Shown here: in pieces, positions 8,015 through 15,968 of the stretch
How the letters are laid out: each line of letters starts with the position of its first letter
Position numbering within the stretch: position 1 is the first letter of the stretch
NCBI GenBank assembly: GCA_009840625.1
Contig: VXNJ01000010.1
Span: 124,001-188,000 of the forward strand
Length of the DNA: 64,000 nucleotides
Reading direction: 5' to 3'
From: Chloroflexota bacterium
GTDB lineage: Bacteria > Chloroflexota > UBA11872 > VXNJ01
Notes under the pieces: model-generated
The model's input: the letters and a program-made list of their open reading frames with translations, nothing else
Databases searched by the model: none
What the model was told of the DNA's origin: nothing
Position numbers and translations under genes: made by a program

Positions 8015-9835
8015 TCAGTCGTTGGCGGACACGCTGATAAGGCTCTCGGCCTCCTGGCCGAACCGCCGGCCGGCCAGAGTCAGGTCGTACGTGGCCACCC
8101 GACGCCGCGCCGGCGCGGCGTCGGCCGCGACCCTGAGGCGCAGCTGCAGGCGGACCGACTCGCCTTCCCGGAGACTGCCCTTGATGCGGTCCGGAGTGAA
8201 CGCCCAGCCTTCCGGCGGATTGGGGCGGATGTCGAATTCGGCCGCGTGCGCACAGTGGTTGGTCAGATGGACTTCCAGCTCCACTTCCTCGCCGGCGGAC
8301 GCGAACGCCCAGTAAGGACGGACGAAGAAAAACTGCGGATCGAGCGCGAAGTTGACCTCGTCGGGATCGACAACCAGGTCTTTGAATGCACGTTCGAGAT
8401 CGATGGTCTTTGCCATCAGCTCGTCCAGTTGCTCGTGATCGACCGACAATGCCCCGGAATGTCCGGTCAAAAGCAGCTGCGGCGAGTACTCTGACAGCGC
8501 CCGCAGGGTCGGCCGGAAGCTCCCGACGTTGTAGCGGTTGCGGTAGATCGGACCGCCCAGCCGCGGCCCGGTCTGCGAGCCCAGGATGTTATCGCCGGTG
8601 AGCGCGTAGCGGATATTGTCGGCGGAGAAAAACACTTGGCTGGCGTAGTGGGTGTGGCCGGGGGCGTGGAAGGCCTGCAGCCGGTAACCTTCCCACTCGA
8701 ATTCCTCGCCGTCTTCGAGCACGCGGTCGACCCGGATAGGTTCGCGCATAAGGCAGGGCAGGTTGTAGCGCAGGGGGTCGGAGATGATCGGGGCGAACAC
8801 CCGGTGCGCCCAGACCTCGACGCCGTAGCGCTCCTGCAGGAATGGGATTCCGGCCACGTGGTCGTCGTGGTAGTGGCTGGGGATCACGGCGTCGATTTTT
8901 TCGACTCCCGCGACCTCTTTCAACTGCTGCAAGGAGTGATCGCCAAAGCGGCTTAAGGGAAAGCCGTGGTCGGTGCTGGGAAATCCGTAGTCCAGCAGCA
9001 GCGCCCGCCCGTTGTCGGACACCAGTGCGTAGAAGTTGGATTCACTGTTGCGGTTGGCCCAAACATGCTCGGAAATCGGCCGCATATAGTGGCCGGTCGA
9101 GATCTGCGGCTCGCGCGGAACCTCGGGAGTGTGTTTGGCGACGTTGTAGAGCTGGGTCAGGTTGGTCCGCAGCAGTTCGATAGCTCCGGCCGGATCGTCC
9201 ATCGCCTCGCCGTGTGATGGAAGCAGCTGGTCGGGCCGGCCCCGGGCCAGCGTGCGCAGCGAGACCGCGGCCGCGTTTATCCCGTCAAGCTCGTTGTAGC
9301 CCCATTGCAGGTCATGGATCCGGTGCACTTTGCCGGGCGCGGCGATCAAATCGCCGCAGAAGGCCACCCGGCGACCGTCAATCTCGGCCAGCAAGCTGAT
9401 CGATCCCTTGGTGTGCCCGGGGCTGGGGAGGACCTCGAAAGAGTACTCGCGCCAGCGGAAGTATTCGAAATCGGGCAGCCGGGCGTGGGCCGGCAACGAT
9501 TCGGCCAGGGTCTGGAATTCCGACTGCATCTCGTAGTTGGATACGGTGCGCTTGTGGCGCCAGAAGCTCCCGGCGTAATTGAGAAATGAAATCTCGCGGC
9601 GCGGCACCGCGATCCGGGTGTCGGTGCCGTCCAGTCGCCAGTCGCCCTGACACTGGTCGCGGTGATGGTGCGTGTGCAGGACCCACTCCAACTGATCAAC
9701 CCCGGCCCCGGCCAATTCGCCGAGGATTTCACCGGACCCAAAATCGATCGCCAGGGCGGCACTTCCGCTAACGACCAAGTAGACGTTGCAAGTGTCGCGG
9801 TAGCGATAGAGGTGGGGCGAGAGTTGTTCGAGCAC
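8015..9835 (-). CDS. Tandem metallo-beta-lactamase-fold hydrolase with C-terminal beta domain
   Basis: 606 residues holding two MBL-fold units. The first (about 1-215) has HTHHHRDQ, in which the usual final His of HxHxDH is Gln61, plus the later SPGHTKGS. The second (about 235-470) has a canonical SHYHDDHVAG, plus APGHTHYASQ and LTGHSGAL. The last 120 residues resemble an Ig/NPCBM-like beta domain (EVELEVHLTNH, EGESVRLQLRLRV). Such enzymes hydrolyse thioesters, lactones or phosphoesters; the substrate is unknown. No signal peptide is visible. It lies directly upstream of the binding-protein gene on the same strand (10-nt gap). Confidence 0.85.
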   Translation of the reverse strand: MLEQLSPHLYRYRDTCNVYLVVSGSAALAIDFGSGEILGELAGAGVDQLEWVLHTHHHRDQCQGDWRLDGTDTRIAVPRREISFLNYAGSFWRHKRTVSNYEMQSEFQTLAESLPAHARLPDFEYFRWREYSFEVLPSPGHTKGSISLLAEIDGRRVAFCGDLIAAPGKVHRIHDLQWGYNELDGINAAAVSLRTLARGRPDQLLPSHGEAMDDPAGAIELLRTNLTQLYNVAKHTPEVPREPQISTGHYMRPISEHVWANRNSESNFYALVSDNGRALLLDYGFPSTDHGFPLSRFGDHSLQQLKEVAGVEKIDAVIPSHYHDDHVAGIPFLQERYGVEVWAHRVFAPIISDPLRYNLPCLMREPIRVDRVLEDGEEFEWEGYRLQAFHAPGHTHYASQVFFSADNIRYALTGDNILGSQTGPRLGGPIYRNRYNVGSFRPTLRALSEYSPQLLLTGHSGALSVDHEQLDELMAKTIDLERAFKDLVVDPDEVNFALDPQFFFVRPYWAFASAGEEVELEVHLTNHCAHAAEFDIRPNPPEGWAFTPDRIKGSLREGESVRLQLRLRVAADAAPARRRVATYDLTLAGRRFGQEAESLISVSAND

Positions 9836-9885
9836 GGTCTGGATAGGGGAGAGGGGTGATCGATTCAGGGGATCGATCCAATTCT

Positions 9886-11187
9886 CTATCGCGGGCTTTG
9901 CGCCACCGTCCGCTCGAACCGCCCCAGCAGTTCCTCTACCGGTTGAATTCCGAGCGCCAGCGCTCGGTGGGTCACGCCCGCCAGCGCCCCCAGCACCGGT
10001 CCCAAAGCCATGCGCCAGTCATAAAGTCGCAGCTGCGGGTCCAGCAGCGGGCCCAGATTGGCGTCTTCGCCGGCTAGGTCGGCCAACGCCGAAACATCAG
10101 TCGGCAGCAAGTTCCCGGCCTCCGCCACGGCGGCGCTGATCGCGTGCAGGTCCAGGTCGGCCAGGGCTTCGAGTCCGGCCCCGCCTGATCCCGCCGGCAC
10201 TGCCAGCCAGAGTTTCCCTCCCCCTTCGAGGGCGCCCAACCCATGCGGCGGCGGCGCGGTCGCCAGCCGCCCCTGCAGGGGCGTCCCGCGAATCAGCCGT
10301 CGGACCCGCCGCCAGTCTTCCAGCCCGCTGGCCGCCGCTCCGGCCGCCAGCGCGCTGAGCGGCCATTCAGTGCGTGGGTGGTCGCGCCGGAAGGCGATGC
10401 CCGGGTCGGCGAACAGCGATCGGAAAAACCCGGATCCGCGGCGCGAGTAGCAGCCATCCGGACCGCAATCGGGGCCGGCGAACAGCAGCCAGCGCGGATC
10501 ATGCACCGCCGGTGTCAGATCGATGCCGGCAAACCGCACGAAGCGCTCGTCGTGACGGGCAAGGTCCGCGGCCGCCGAGCGCCAAGCGGGCAGGTCCGCG
10601 GGCGGCGGGAGAAGGTCGTGCCGGTAGGTAAACAGCTTCGCCGACATCGCGAGCGGCAGCGCCGCGGTGCTCTGATCCGGTGCGTTGCCGGTCGCCAGCG
10701 CGGCGCGATGCCAGCTGGATCGTCCGGATCGGACCGTCCCCGGCGGCAGCACGGCCAGCGCGCCCGTGGCCGCCAGCGCGGCCGGATAGGTTGGGGAAAC
10801 CAGGTCGGCGGCCGCGGCCGCCCCGTGGAGCTGGTCGATCGCCGTCGCCGCGGTGGGGGTTATCGACGCCTGCCAGCGGGTCCCGTCGAGGCTCTCCGCC
10901 AAGGCCCCGAGCGGACGGGCGGGCCAGGATAGGGCGAGTTCCAGTTCCAGTACTACCGGCCGGGGTTCGGACACCTCGATTGCCAGCGGCGTTGGCGGCG
11001 GGCCCGGCGTCGCGGGCGGAGCCGGCGCTGGCCGGAGGATCGGTGGCGAAGGGGTCGGCGAGGGCGGTTCCGTGGCCGCTGCCGGGGCGGACCGACCCGG
11101 ACCGTCGCAGGCGGCCAACGCGACCGCCGCACTGGCTCCCAGCATCTGCAGCAGCCGGCGGCGGGCGAGCTTAATTTCGGTTGCCAC
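9886..11187 (-). CDS. Putative solute-binding-like lipoprotein
   Basis: 433 residues from GTG at 11187; the frame is open to ATG 11238, but that would overlap the CoA-transferase by 68 nt. The N-terminus has RRRLLQMLG, a hydrophobic stretch and LAAC, so it could be a Tat-type lipoprotein. A Pro/Thr/Ser-rich linker follows. The mature part (LPLAMSAKLFTYRHDLL, FRRDHPRTEWPLSALAAGAA, LWLAVPAGSGG) faintly recalls family 1 extracellular solute-binding proteins, but I find no decisive motif. Its start overlaps the stop of the CaiB-type gene by 17 nt, so translation is probably coupled. Confidence 0.65.
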   Translation of the reverse strand: MATEIKLARRRLLQMLGASAAVALAACDGPGRSAPAAATEPPSPTPSPPILRPAPAPPATPGPPPTPLAIEVSEPRPVVLELELALSWPARPLGALAESLDGTRWQASITPTAATAIDQLHGAAAAADLVSPTYPAALAATGALAVLPPGTVRSGRSSWHRAALATGNAPDQSTAALPLAMSAKLFTYRHDLLPPPADLPAWRSAAADLARHDERFVRFAGIDLTPAVHDPRWLLFAGPDCGPDGCYSRRGSGFFRSLFADPGIAFRRDHPRTEWPLSALAAGAAASGLEDWRRVRRLIRGTPLQGRLATAPPPHGLGALEGGGKLWLAVPAGSGGAGLEALADLDLHAISAAVAEAGNLLPTDVSALADLAGEDANLGPLLDPQLRLYDWRMALGPVLGALAGVTHRALALGIQPVEELLGRFERTVAQSPR

Positions 11188-12388
11188 CGCCGTCACCGGC
11201 CACGGCGCCGTCAAGTAGTTCGCGCAGCGCTCTGGCATCGAAGTCGGCCAGTTCGGACAGCACGCTCGCGGTGTGTTCGCCTAGTGTCGGCGCCCGTTCC
11301 GCCACCGCCCGGTCGAATCCCCTGGCTCGCAATGGCGTGCCCGGAATGGTGATCGCGTCGGCTTCTCCGTCTAAGTGCAATTGGGTCAGCATCCCGCGCT
11401 CGCGCAGGTGCTCGTCCGCCAGCAGGTCCGAGATCTGGTTCACCCGCGCTGCCGGAATCCCGGCGGCCAGCAGCCGTCTTTCCCAGTCCGCGGTCGTGCC
11501 GGTCGCCAGCCGCGATTCGATCGCCAGCGCCAGCTCGGCCTGATTGCGCGTCCGCAGGGCGTTGCTGGCAAAACGCGGATCTTCGGCGACCCGGCCGGCA
11601 TCCAGGGCTTGGCACAGGCGCTCGAACAGGGCGTTGTTTCCGCAGGCGATCGCGATCGGCCCGTCGGCCGCAGCGAAGGTGCTGAACGGGGTGATCGATG
11701 GGTGGCGGTTGCCGAGCGGGGAGGGGTTTTGGCCGCTGGCCTGGAAGCGCGCCAGGGCGTTTTCCAGCACCGCGAACACCGAGTCGAGCATGCCCAGGTC
11801 GATCCAGGTGCCGCGGCCGGAGGAGCGCCGCTGCAGCAGCGCCGCCAGGACCGCGATTACCCCGTAAAGGGCCGGAACTAGGTCCCCGAGCGACGCCCCC
11901 ACTCTGGTCGGCGGCCCGCCTTCCGGTCCGGTGATGCTCATTAGCCCGCTCAGCGCCTGCACGATTACGTCGTAGGCGCCGCGGTCCGCATACGGTCCGG
12001 TCTGCCCGAAGCCGGAGAGCGAAAGGTACACCAGGGCCGGATTCCGGGCCGCCAGGTGCTCGTACCCCAGACCCAGGCGCTGCATTGTCCCCGGCCGATA
12101 GTTTTCGACCAGGACGTCGGCCCGGCCGGCCAGCGTCTGGGCGGCGGCCCGGGCGCGCGGGTCCTTCAGGTCCAGGCTCACGCTTTCCTTGCCGCGGTTG
12201 ACGCTGGCAAAGTACAGGCTCTGTTCGTCCCGGAACGGACCCATGCCACGGGCCTCGTCGCCACCCAACGGTTCGACTTTGATTACCCGGGCGCCCAGAT
12301 CACCGAGCGTCATCGTGCAGAACGGCCCGGCCAGGACCCGTGAAAAGTCCAGCACCAGCACGCCGTCTAAGAACTTGTCGGCGCCCAC
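11171..12388 (-). CDS. CaiB/BaiF family (class III) CoA-transferase
   Basis: 405 residues, the normal family length. It moves CoA between acyl groups, with a covalent aspartyl-CoA intermediate. LVLDFSRVLAGPFCTMTLGD, VIKVEPLGGDEAR, NRGKESVSLDLK, LVENYRPGTMQRLGLGY and GRGTWIDLGMLDSV follow the family order; the catalytic Asp should lie after DRGAYDVIVQALSG. The acyl donor and acceptor are unknown; relatives are annotated for formyl-, carnitinyl- and succinyl-CoA. It precedes and overlaps the lipoprotein gene. Such genes are abundant in SAR202-type Chloroflexota. Confidence 0.92.
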   Translation of the reverse strand: MGADKFLDGVLVLDFSRVLAGPFCTMTLGDLGARVIKVEPLGGDEARGMGPFRDEQSLYFASVNRGKESVSLDLKDPRARAAAQTLAGRADVLVENYRPGTMQRLGLGYEHLAARNPALVYLSLSGFGQTGPYADRGAYDVIVQALSGLMSITGPEGGPPTRVGASLGDLVPALYGVIAVLAALLQRRSSGRGTWIDLGMLDSVFAVLENALARFQASGQNPSPLGNRHPSITPFSTFAAADGPIAIACGNNALFERLCQALDAGRVAEDPRFASNALRTRNQAELALAIESRLATGTTADWERRLLAAGIPAARVNQISDLLADEHLRERGMLTQLHLDGEADAITIPGTPLRARGFDRAVAERAPTLGEHTASVLSELADFDARALRELLDGAVAGDGGGNRN

Positions 12389-12439
12389 TCTGCTAGCCCC
12401 GTTCGGGGCGCCTAGCCGACTCGGTAGGGCGGGGAGTCC

Positions 12440-12703
12440 CTATTCGGACTTGAAGTAGTCGGCATTGACCTGCAGCCACTCGGCTTTGTCGTCGGGCAGA
12501 TCAAAGTCGGGGTAGATTGCCTCCACCGGGCACGCGGGCTCGCAGGCTCCGCAGTCGATGCACTCGATCGGATCAATGTAGAGCATTTCCGCCGATTCGA
12601 ATTCATCCTCGTCGGTCCGCGGATGAATGCAGTCGACCGGGCAAACATCGACGCAGGAGGCGTCTTTGGTGCCGATGCAGGCGTCGGTGATGATGTAGGT
12701 GAT
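12440..12703 (-). CDS. 7Fe/8Fe-type ferredoxin, start codon probably ATC
   Basis: 87 residues. The first cysteine set is C-x7-C-x3-C-x3-C (CIGTKDASCVDVCPVDC) and the second is CIDCGACEPACP, as in the [3Fe-4S][4Fe-4S] ferredoxins of Thermus and Mycobacterium. It carries electrons in the cytoplasm. The conserved N-terminus (xTYIITDACIG) begins at an ATC codon (12701-12703). In frame upstream there is no ATG, GTG or TTG before a TAA, while a strong Shine-Dalgarno, GAGGAG (12712-12717), sits 8 nt from this ATC. Either ATC initiates or the assembly has an error at one base. The only in-frame ATG lies in the middle of the protein. Confidence 0.88.
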   Translation of the reverse strand: MTYIITDACIGTKDASCVDVCPVDCIHPRTDEDEFESAEMLYIDPIECIDCGACEPACPVEAIYPDFDLPDDKAEWLQVNADYFKSE

Positions 12704-12777
12704 TCGGGGTGCTCCTCGCCGGCTTTTAAGCCGCCCTTGTGCGCCGCCCGGATTTTACAAGCGAAACAGGATTGCCG

Positions 12778-13065
12778 ATGCCCGACTTACTGACCCCTGA
12801 ACAACTGGCCGAGCGCCTAAAGGACGCCCCCGATTGGAGCGTTGCCGACGGGCAGATCGCGCGGGAATTTACCCTTGCGACATTCGTGGCCGCGATCGAA
12901 TTCGTCGGCGGAGTGGCCGCGATCGCCGAGCGCCTAAATCACCATCCGGATATCGACATCAGATACCGGCGGGTCCGGATCGCGGTCAGCACGCATAGCG
13001 CCGGCGGCTTGACTGAATTGGATTTCGAATTGGCCGCCCAGGTCGACCGGCTCCAAGACGATTGA
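12778..13065 (+). CDS. phhB: Pterin-4a-carbinolamine dehydratase
   Basis: 95 residues from ATG 12778 (the frame extends to 12739, but those codons do not fit the family). It dehydrates 4a-hydroxytetrahydropterin, the product of pterin-dependent hydroxylases, and acts in the cytoplasm. The active-site pattern LNHHPDIDIRY followed by THSAGGLTELDFELA is diagnostic. Bacterial members are also found without phenylalanine hydroxylase, where they may take part in molybdopterin or folate metabolism; moeA is 8 kb away. Divergent from the ferredoxin gene, which begins 74 nt upstream. Confidence 0.93.
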   Translation: MPDLLTPEQLAERLKDAPDWSVADGQIAREFTLATFVAAIEFVGGVAAIAERLNHHPDIDIRYRRVRIAVSTHSAGGLTELDFELAAQVDRLQDD

Positions 13066-13082
13066 GGTTCGCCGGCCTCCTG

Positions 13083-13120
13083 CCGGGCGTCCGCCCGGGA
13101 GCTTCCCTCCCGGACGCCGG
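13083..13120. terminator. Strong hairpin between convergent genes
   Basis: CCGGGAG (13095-13101) and CTCCCGG (13107-13113) form a 7-bp stem around a 5-nt loop. GGCGT (13086-13090) and ACGCC (13114-13118) extend it past a bulge, with CC/GG pairs beyond. It lies between the convergent phhB and small-protein genes, as expected of a bidirectional terminator, though neither side has a T-run. Confidence 0.5.
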
Positions 13121-13129
13121 CCGCGACGC

Positions 13130-13351
13130 TTAACGCTTCTTGCGCAGGATCGGCAGTCCGGTGCGGGCGTTTTCAGTCACTTCGTAGCCGGCGGGCAGGG
13201 CATCAATGGCGTTGGGGCGGGCATCGCCAGCGAAATAGTAGATGGTCTGCATCCGACCCCCGTTCAGCTCGACATCCCGCGAATGCAGGAAGTAGGTCTT
13301 GCCTGATTTGTTGCTGACGACGGAGTAGGCCACGTTATACCTCAATGCCAT
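13130..13351 (-). CDS. Small conserved protein of unknown function (73 aa)
   Basis: Starts at ATG 13351. The sequence has YSVVSNKSGKTYFLHSRDVE, MQTIYYFAGDARP and a C-terminal PAGYEVTENARTGLPILRK. I recognise this pattern as a small protein common in Dehalococcoidia-type Chloroflexota, but know no function. It has alternating aromatic and polar residues, suggesting a small beta-rich fold, and no signal peptide, cysteine or metal motif. The upstream codons up to 13486 run into the tRNA-Val and are not coding. It has its own leader downstream of the tRNA. Confidence 0.75.
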   Translation of the reverse strand: MALRYNVAYSVVSNKSGKTYFLHSRDVELNGGRMQTIYYFAGDARPNAIDALPAGYEVTENARTGLPILRKKR

Positions 13352-13452
13352 AGGCGGGTTAGAGACTGCACAGCAGAAAAGCTGTTGAAGTTTAGTTGGA
13401 AGACTGTTCCGATTCGCGTGTTTTCGCGAAAAGAATGTAGCAGCCTGCTCGG

Positions 13453-13526
13453 TGGGCGCAACAGGACTTGAACCTGTGACCTCCACGATGTCAACGTGGC
13501 GCTCTGGCCAGCTGAGCTATGCGCCC
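13453..13526 (-). tRNA. tRNA-Val (anticodon GAC)
   Basis: On the minus strand a full cloverleaf folds: acceptor GGGCGCA/TGCGCCC, D-arm GCTC...GAGC, anticodon stem CCACG/CGTGG with loop TTGACAT (GAC), and T-arm ACAGG-TTCAAGT-CCTGT, then discriminator A. CCA is not encoded (CCG follows). It differs from the Val-CAC tRNA at 23367 only around the anticodon arm and one D-loop base. Confidence 0.97.
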
Positions 13527-13545
13527 TTTGCAGTGCGGCAAAAGT

Positions 13546-14364
13546 CTACAAACCCGTAAGGGCGGAGTTGATCCGGTCGCGCATGCTCTGGGCGGCCGTC
13601 GCCGCCGCGGACGCAAAGTCGGGACCCGAACCCGCGTAGATGATGCTGCGGCTGGCGTTAATCAGCGTCGGCGGGGGACCAAGGTCTGCGGCCAATGCAT
13701 CGAGCGAGGCCGCCAGATCGCCGCCCTGGGCGCCGATTCCGGGCAAGAGGACCGATAGCCGGGGGGCCGCGCGGCGCGCATTGCGCAACGAGTCGACATC
13801 GGATGCGCCCAGCACCAGCCCGCAGTTGTCGTGCACGTTGGCGGCGGCGGCCTGGCGCGCCAGTTGCAGATAAATGGGTTCGGCCGTATCGCCGGCCAAC
13901 TGAACCGACCCGCCGCCCGGGTTGGAAGACCGGCAAACCATAAAGACTCCGCGCGCCGGGTCCAGGCCGAGGCCGGCTACCGCTTCCCAGCCCATGTAGG
14001 GGGAGGCGGTTACCGCGTCGAATCCAAATGCGTCGCGGGCGCGCGCGTAGCCGGCCATCGTGCTGCCGATGTCGCCCCACTTGGCATCGCCGATCAGGAG
14101 TCGGTCGGGCCCGACCCGCTCGCGCAGGCTTTCCAGCAGCCTCGCCCCTGCGGCGCCCATGGCCAAGTAGAAACCCAGATTCGGTTTAAATGCGCAGGCA
14201 AATCCGGCAGTGGCATCGATTACCGCTAAGACGAATCGCTCCACCCCGCCCGCGTCGGCCGGCAGGTCAGCCGGCAGGCGTTGCGGATCGGGGTCCAAGC
14301 CCACGCACACCAATGAATCGACGCTGCGGTTCAGAGCCGCCAGGCGCCGGTTAAACGGGCCCAT
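13546..14364 (-). CDS. pyrF: Orotidine 5'-phosphate decarboxylase (type 2)
   Basis: 272 residues, the length of the longer type 2 subgroup. It decarboxylates OMP to UMP, the last step of pyrimidine synthesis. CVGLDPDPQRLP at the N-terminus, FKPNLGFYLAMGAAG, the catalytic GDAKWGDIGSTM (Asp-x-Lys-x-x-Asp) and LLPGIGAQGGDL near the phosphate site are all present. No other pyr gene is near. It ends 19 nt upstream of the tRNA-Val gene on the same strand. Confidence 0.95.
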   Translation of the reverse strand: MGPFNRRLAALNRSVDSLVCVGLDPDPQRLPADLPADAGGVERFVLAVIDATAGFACAFKPNLGFYLAMGAAGARLLESLRERVGPDRLLIGDAKWGDIGSTMAGYARARDAFGFDAVTASPYMGWEAVAGLGLDPARGVFMVCRSSNPGGGSVQLAGDTAEPIYLQLARQAAAANVHDNCGLVLGASDVDSLRNARRAAPRLSVLLPGIGAQGGDLAASLDALAADLGPPPTLINASRSIIYAGSGPDFASAAATAAQSMRDRINSALTGL

Positions 14365-14607
14365 TGCGGCCCCCGTGGCACTTTTTCGTCACCACGTCCT
14401 CGAATCTCAATCGCCCGCAAATCCCTTTGCAATTGACCGCGGCCAAATTAAAGCCCGAATCGAGCGGCGCACTGGGCCTCAACCGGAGGCGGCGGGTCGC
14501 CGAGATTGCTGCCACCGACGGCAATGCGGCGCGCTTAGAATGCAAACCGTGTTCCAAATGTGGAGTGGCCGCAGACCGGTGTCGGGGCGCCGTCCAGGAG
14601 GTGGAAA

Positions 14608-14832
14608 TTGGGGTTTTTCGGAAGCAAAAAGTCGTCAGGTGATCTGCCAGTGCGCCACACCGTAAAGGTGATGCCGCGCGAGACGCTGCGTTCGATCTCC
14701 GAACGCGAATACGGCGACGAAACCAAGTGGGAAATCATTTTCCAGAAGAACAAGTGGCGCTTCGATGGTGCTGATCCGAACACCATCTATCCGGGGATGG
14801 ACCTGGATATTCCGGAGATCGACGCCCAGTAA
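14608..14832 (+). CDS. Small LysM-domain protein without signal peptide
   Basis: 74 residues from TTG 14608. An AGGAGG Shine-Dalgarno (14596-14601) sits 6 nt upstream, which decides this start over ATG 14560. After a short basic N-terminus (GFFGSKKSSG) the whole protein is one LysM unit: HTVKVMPRETLRSISEREYG, KWEIIFQKN, IYPGMDLDIPE. LysM binds GlcNAc-containing polymers, or serves as a structural module in tail-like assemblies. There is no signal peptide or membrane segment, so export is unproven. It converges on the two tRNA genes. Confidence 0.8.
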   Translation: MGFFGSKKSSGDLPVRHTVKVMPRETLRSISEREYGDETKWEIIFQKNKWRFDGADPNTIYPGMDLDIPEIDAQ

Positions 14833-14854
14833 ACAGCGTCCCGGCTAGTCGGGG

Positions 14855-14938
14855 TGCCGAAGGTCGGGTTCGAACCGACACGAGGTTGCCCTCACTGGTT
14901 TTTGAGACCAGCGCGTCTGCCAATTCCGCCACTTCGGC
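14855..14938 (-). tRNA. tRNA-Leu (anticodon CAA)
   Basis: A class II tRNA of 84 nt on the minus strand. Acceptor GCCGAAG/CTTCGGC with discriminator A, anticodon stem CTGGT/ACCAG with loop CTCAAAA (CAA), a variable arm GAGGGCAACCTC, and T-loop GGTTCGAACCC. CCA is not encoded. It is 2 nt downstream of the encoded CCA of tRNA-Trp, so the two share one transcript. Confidence 0.96.
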
Positions 14939-14940
14939 CT

Positions 14941-15016
14941 TGGCAGGAGTGGAGGGACTCGAACCCCCGACCGGCGGTTTTGGAGACCGCTGCTCTTCCA
15001 ACTGAGCTACACTCCT
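14941..15016 (-). tRNA. tRNA-Trp (anticodon CCA), with encoded CCA tail
   Basis: Minus strand: acceptor AGGAGTG/CACTCCT, discriminator G, then an encoded CCA (14941-14943). Anticodon stem GCGGT/ACCGC with loop CTCCAAA (CCA), T-arm GGGGG-TTCGAGT-CCCTC. It is the first gene of a two-tRNA transcript (Trp, then Leu) and the only one of the five tRNAs here with a templated CCA. Confidence 0.96.
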
Positions 15017-15130
15017 TCTCGCGCCAATGGTATACGCTGGCGCGCCATGCCGTGACCCAGACTCGCCGAGAATCATTCACCGAGTCTTTCCCCGTGCACC
15101 GTCCCAGCACCGCCTTACGGAGTCGCCGCA

Positions 15131-15964
15131 TTGGCTGTTAGCCCTGTTTCCGATCCCGACACCCTACCCGCGTGGCCCAAGGATTTCACCCACTTCTACG
15201 AAGCACTTACCGGTGATTTCCGCGGTGACGTGCCCATGTACATCAAGTTGGCCGAGGAGCGCGGCAGCCCGACAATCCTGGACGTTGCCTGCGGCACCGG
15301 ACGCGTAGCGATCCCGCTGGCCGAAGCCGGCTTCAGGGTCACCGGGGTCGATTTCGACCCTGAAATGGTCAAGCTGGCCAAAGCCAAGGCGGAGCATCTC
15401 GAACTGCAGAAGCGGGCGGTCTTTTTTCGCCGTCGAATGCAGGACATGAAACTACGGCGGCGCAACTTCGGGCTCATCCTCCTGGGCGCCGACTCATTGG
15501 CGCACCTGCTAAACCCCGCCGACATATTGCTGACGCTGCAAAGCTGTCGCGATCACCTCGATCCCGACGGGTCGCTGTACATCACCTACAAGCAGTCGCC
15601 CTATCTGGAGTGCACGGGCAAGTACCACGTCCAGAAAGAGCGCCCCCGGCACGTGTTCAACAAGCACCTGAATGAAACGCTGCAATACAAGGGAACCACG
15701 GTGGTCGACCCCAACTTCCAGCGGATCATGTTCCACCACGAGTTCGCCCCGCCGCGAACCGAACGCACGCGCGAGAACACCATCGTCTTCGAGTACAAAA
15801 CGCGTCCCGTGTTTCCGGGGGAACTATCCCTGCTGCTGGAACACGCCGGGCTGGAAATCACCGCCCGCTGCGGCGACTTCGCGCTCTCTCCGCTGATGCC
15901 GCAGAGCGAAAAGCTGATCCTGGAAGCCCGCCACCGCAACCCTCCGGCCAACAACTCCCAGTAA
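15131..15964 (+). CDS. Class I SAM-dependent methyltransferase
   Basis: 277 residues from TTG 15131, with GGAG 8 nt upstream. Motif I ILDVACGTGRVAIPLAEAGF, the acidic end of beta 2 (VTGVDFDPEMV) and motif IV-like NFGLILLGADSLAHLL define a class I methyltransferase of the Methyltransf_25 group. The second half (HHEFAPPRTERTRENTIVFE, RPVFPGELSLLLEHAGLEI) resembles small-molecule methyltransferases. The substrate is unknown. It converges with glpD, with a 4-nt gap. Confidence 0.88.
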   Translation: MAVSPVSDPDTLPAWPKDFTHFYEALTGDFRGDVPMYIKLAEERGSPTILDVACGTGRVAIPLAEAGFRVTGVDFDPEMVKLAKAKAEHLELQKRAVFFRRRMQDMKLRRRNFGLILLGADSLAHLLNPADILLTLQSCRDHLDPDGSLYITYKQSPYLECTGKYHVQKERPRHVFNKHLNETLQYKGTTVVDPNFQRIMFHHEFAPPRTERTRENTIVFEYKTRPVFPGELSLLLEHAGLEITARCGDFALSPLMPQSEKLILEARHRNPPANNSQ

Positions 15965-15968
15965 CCGT

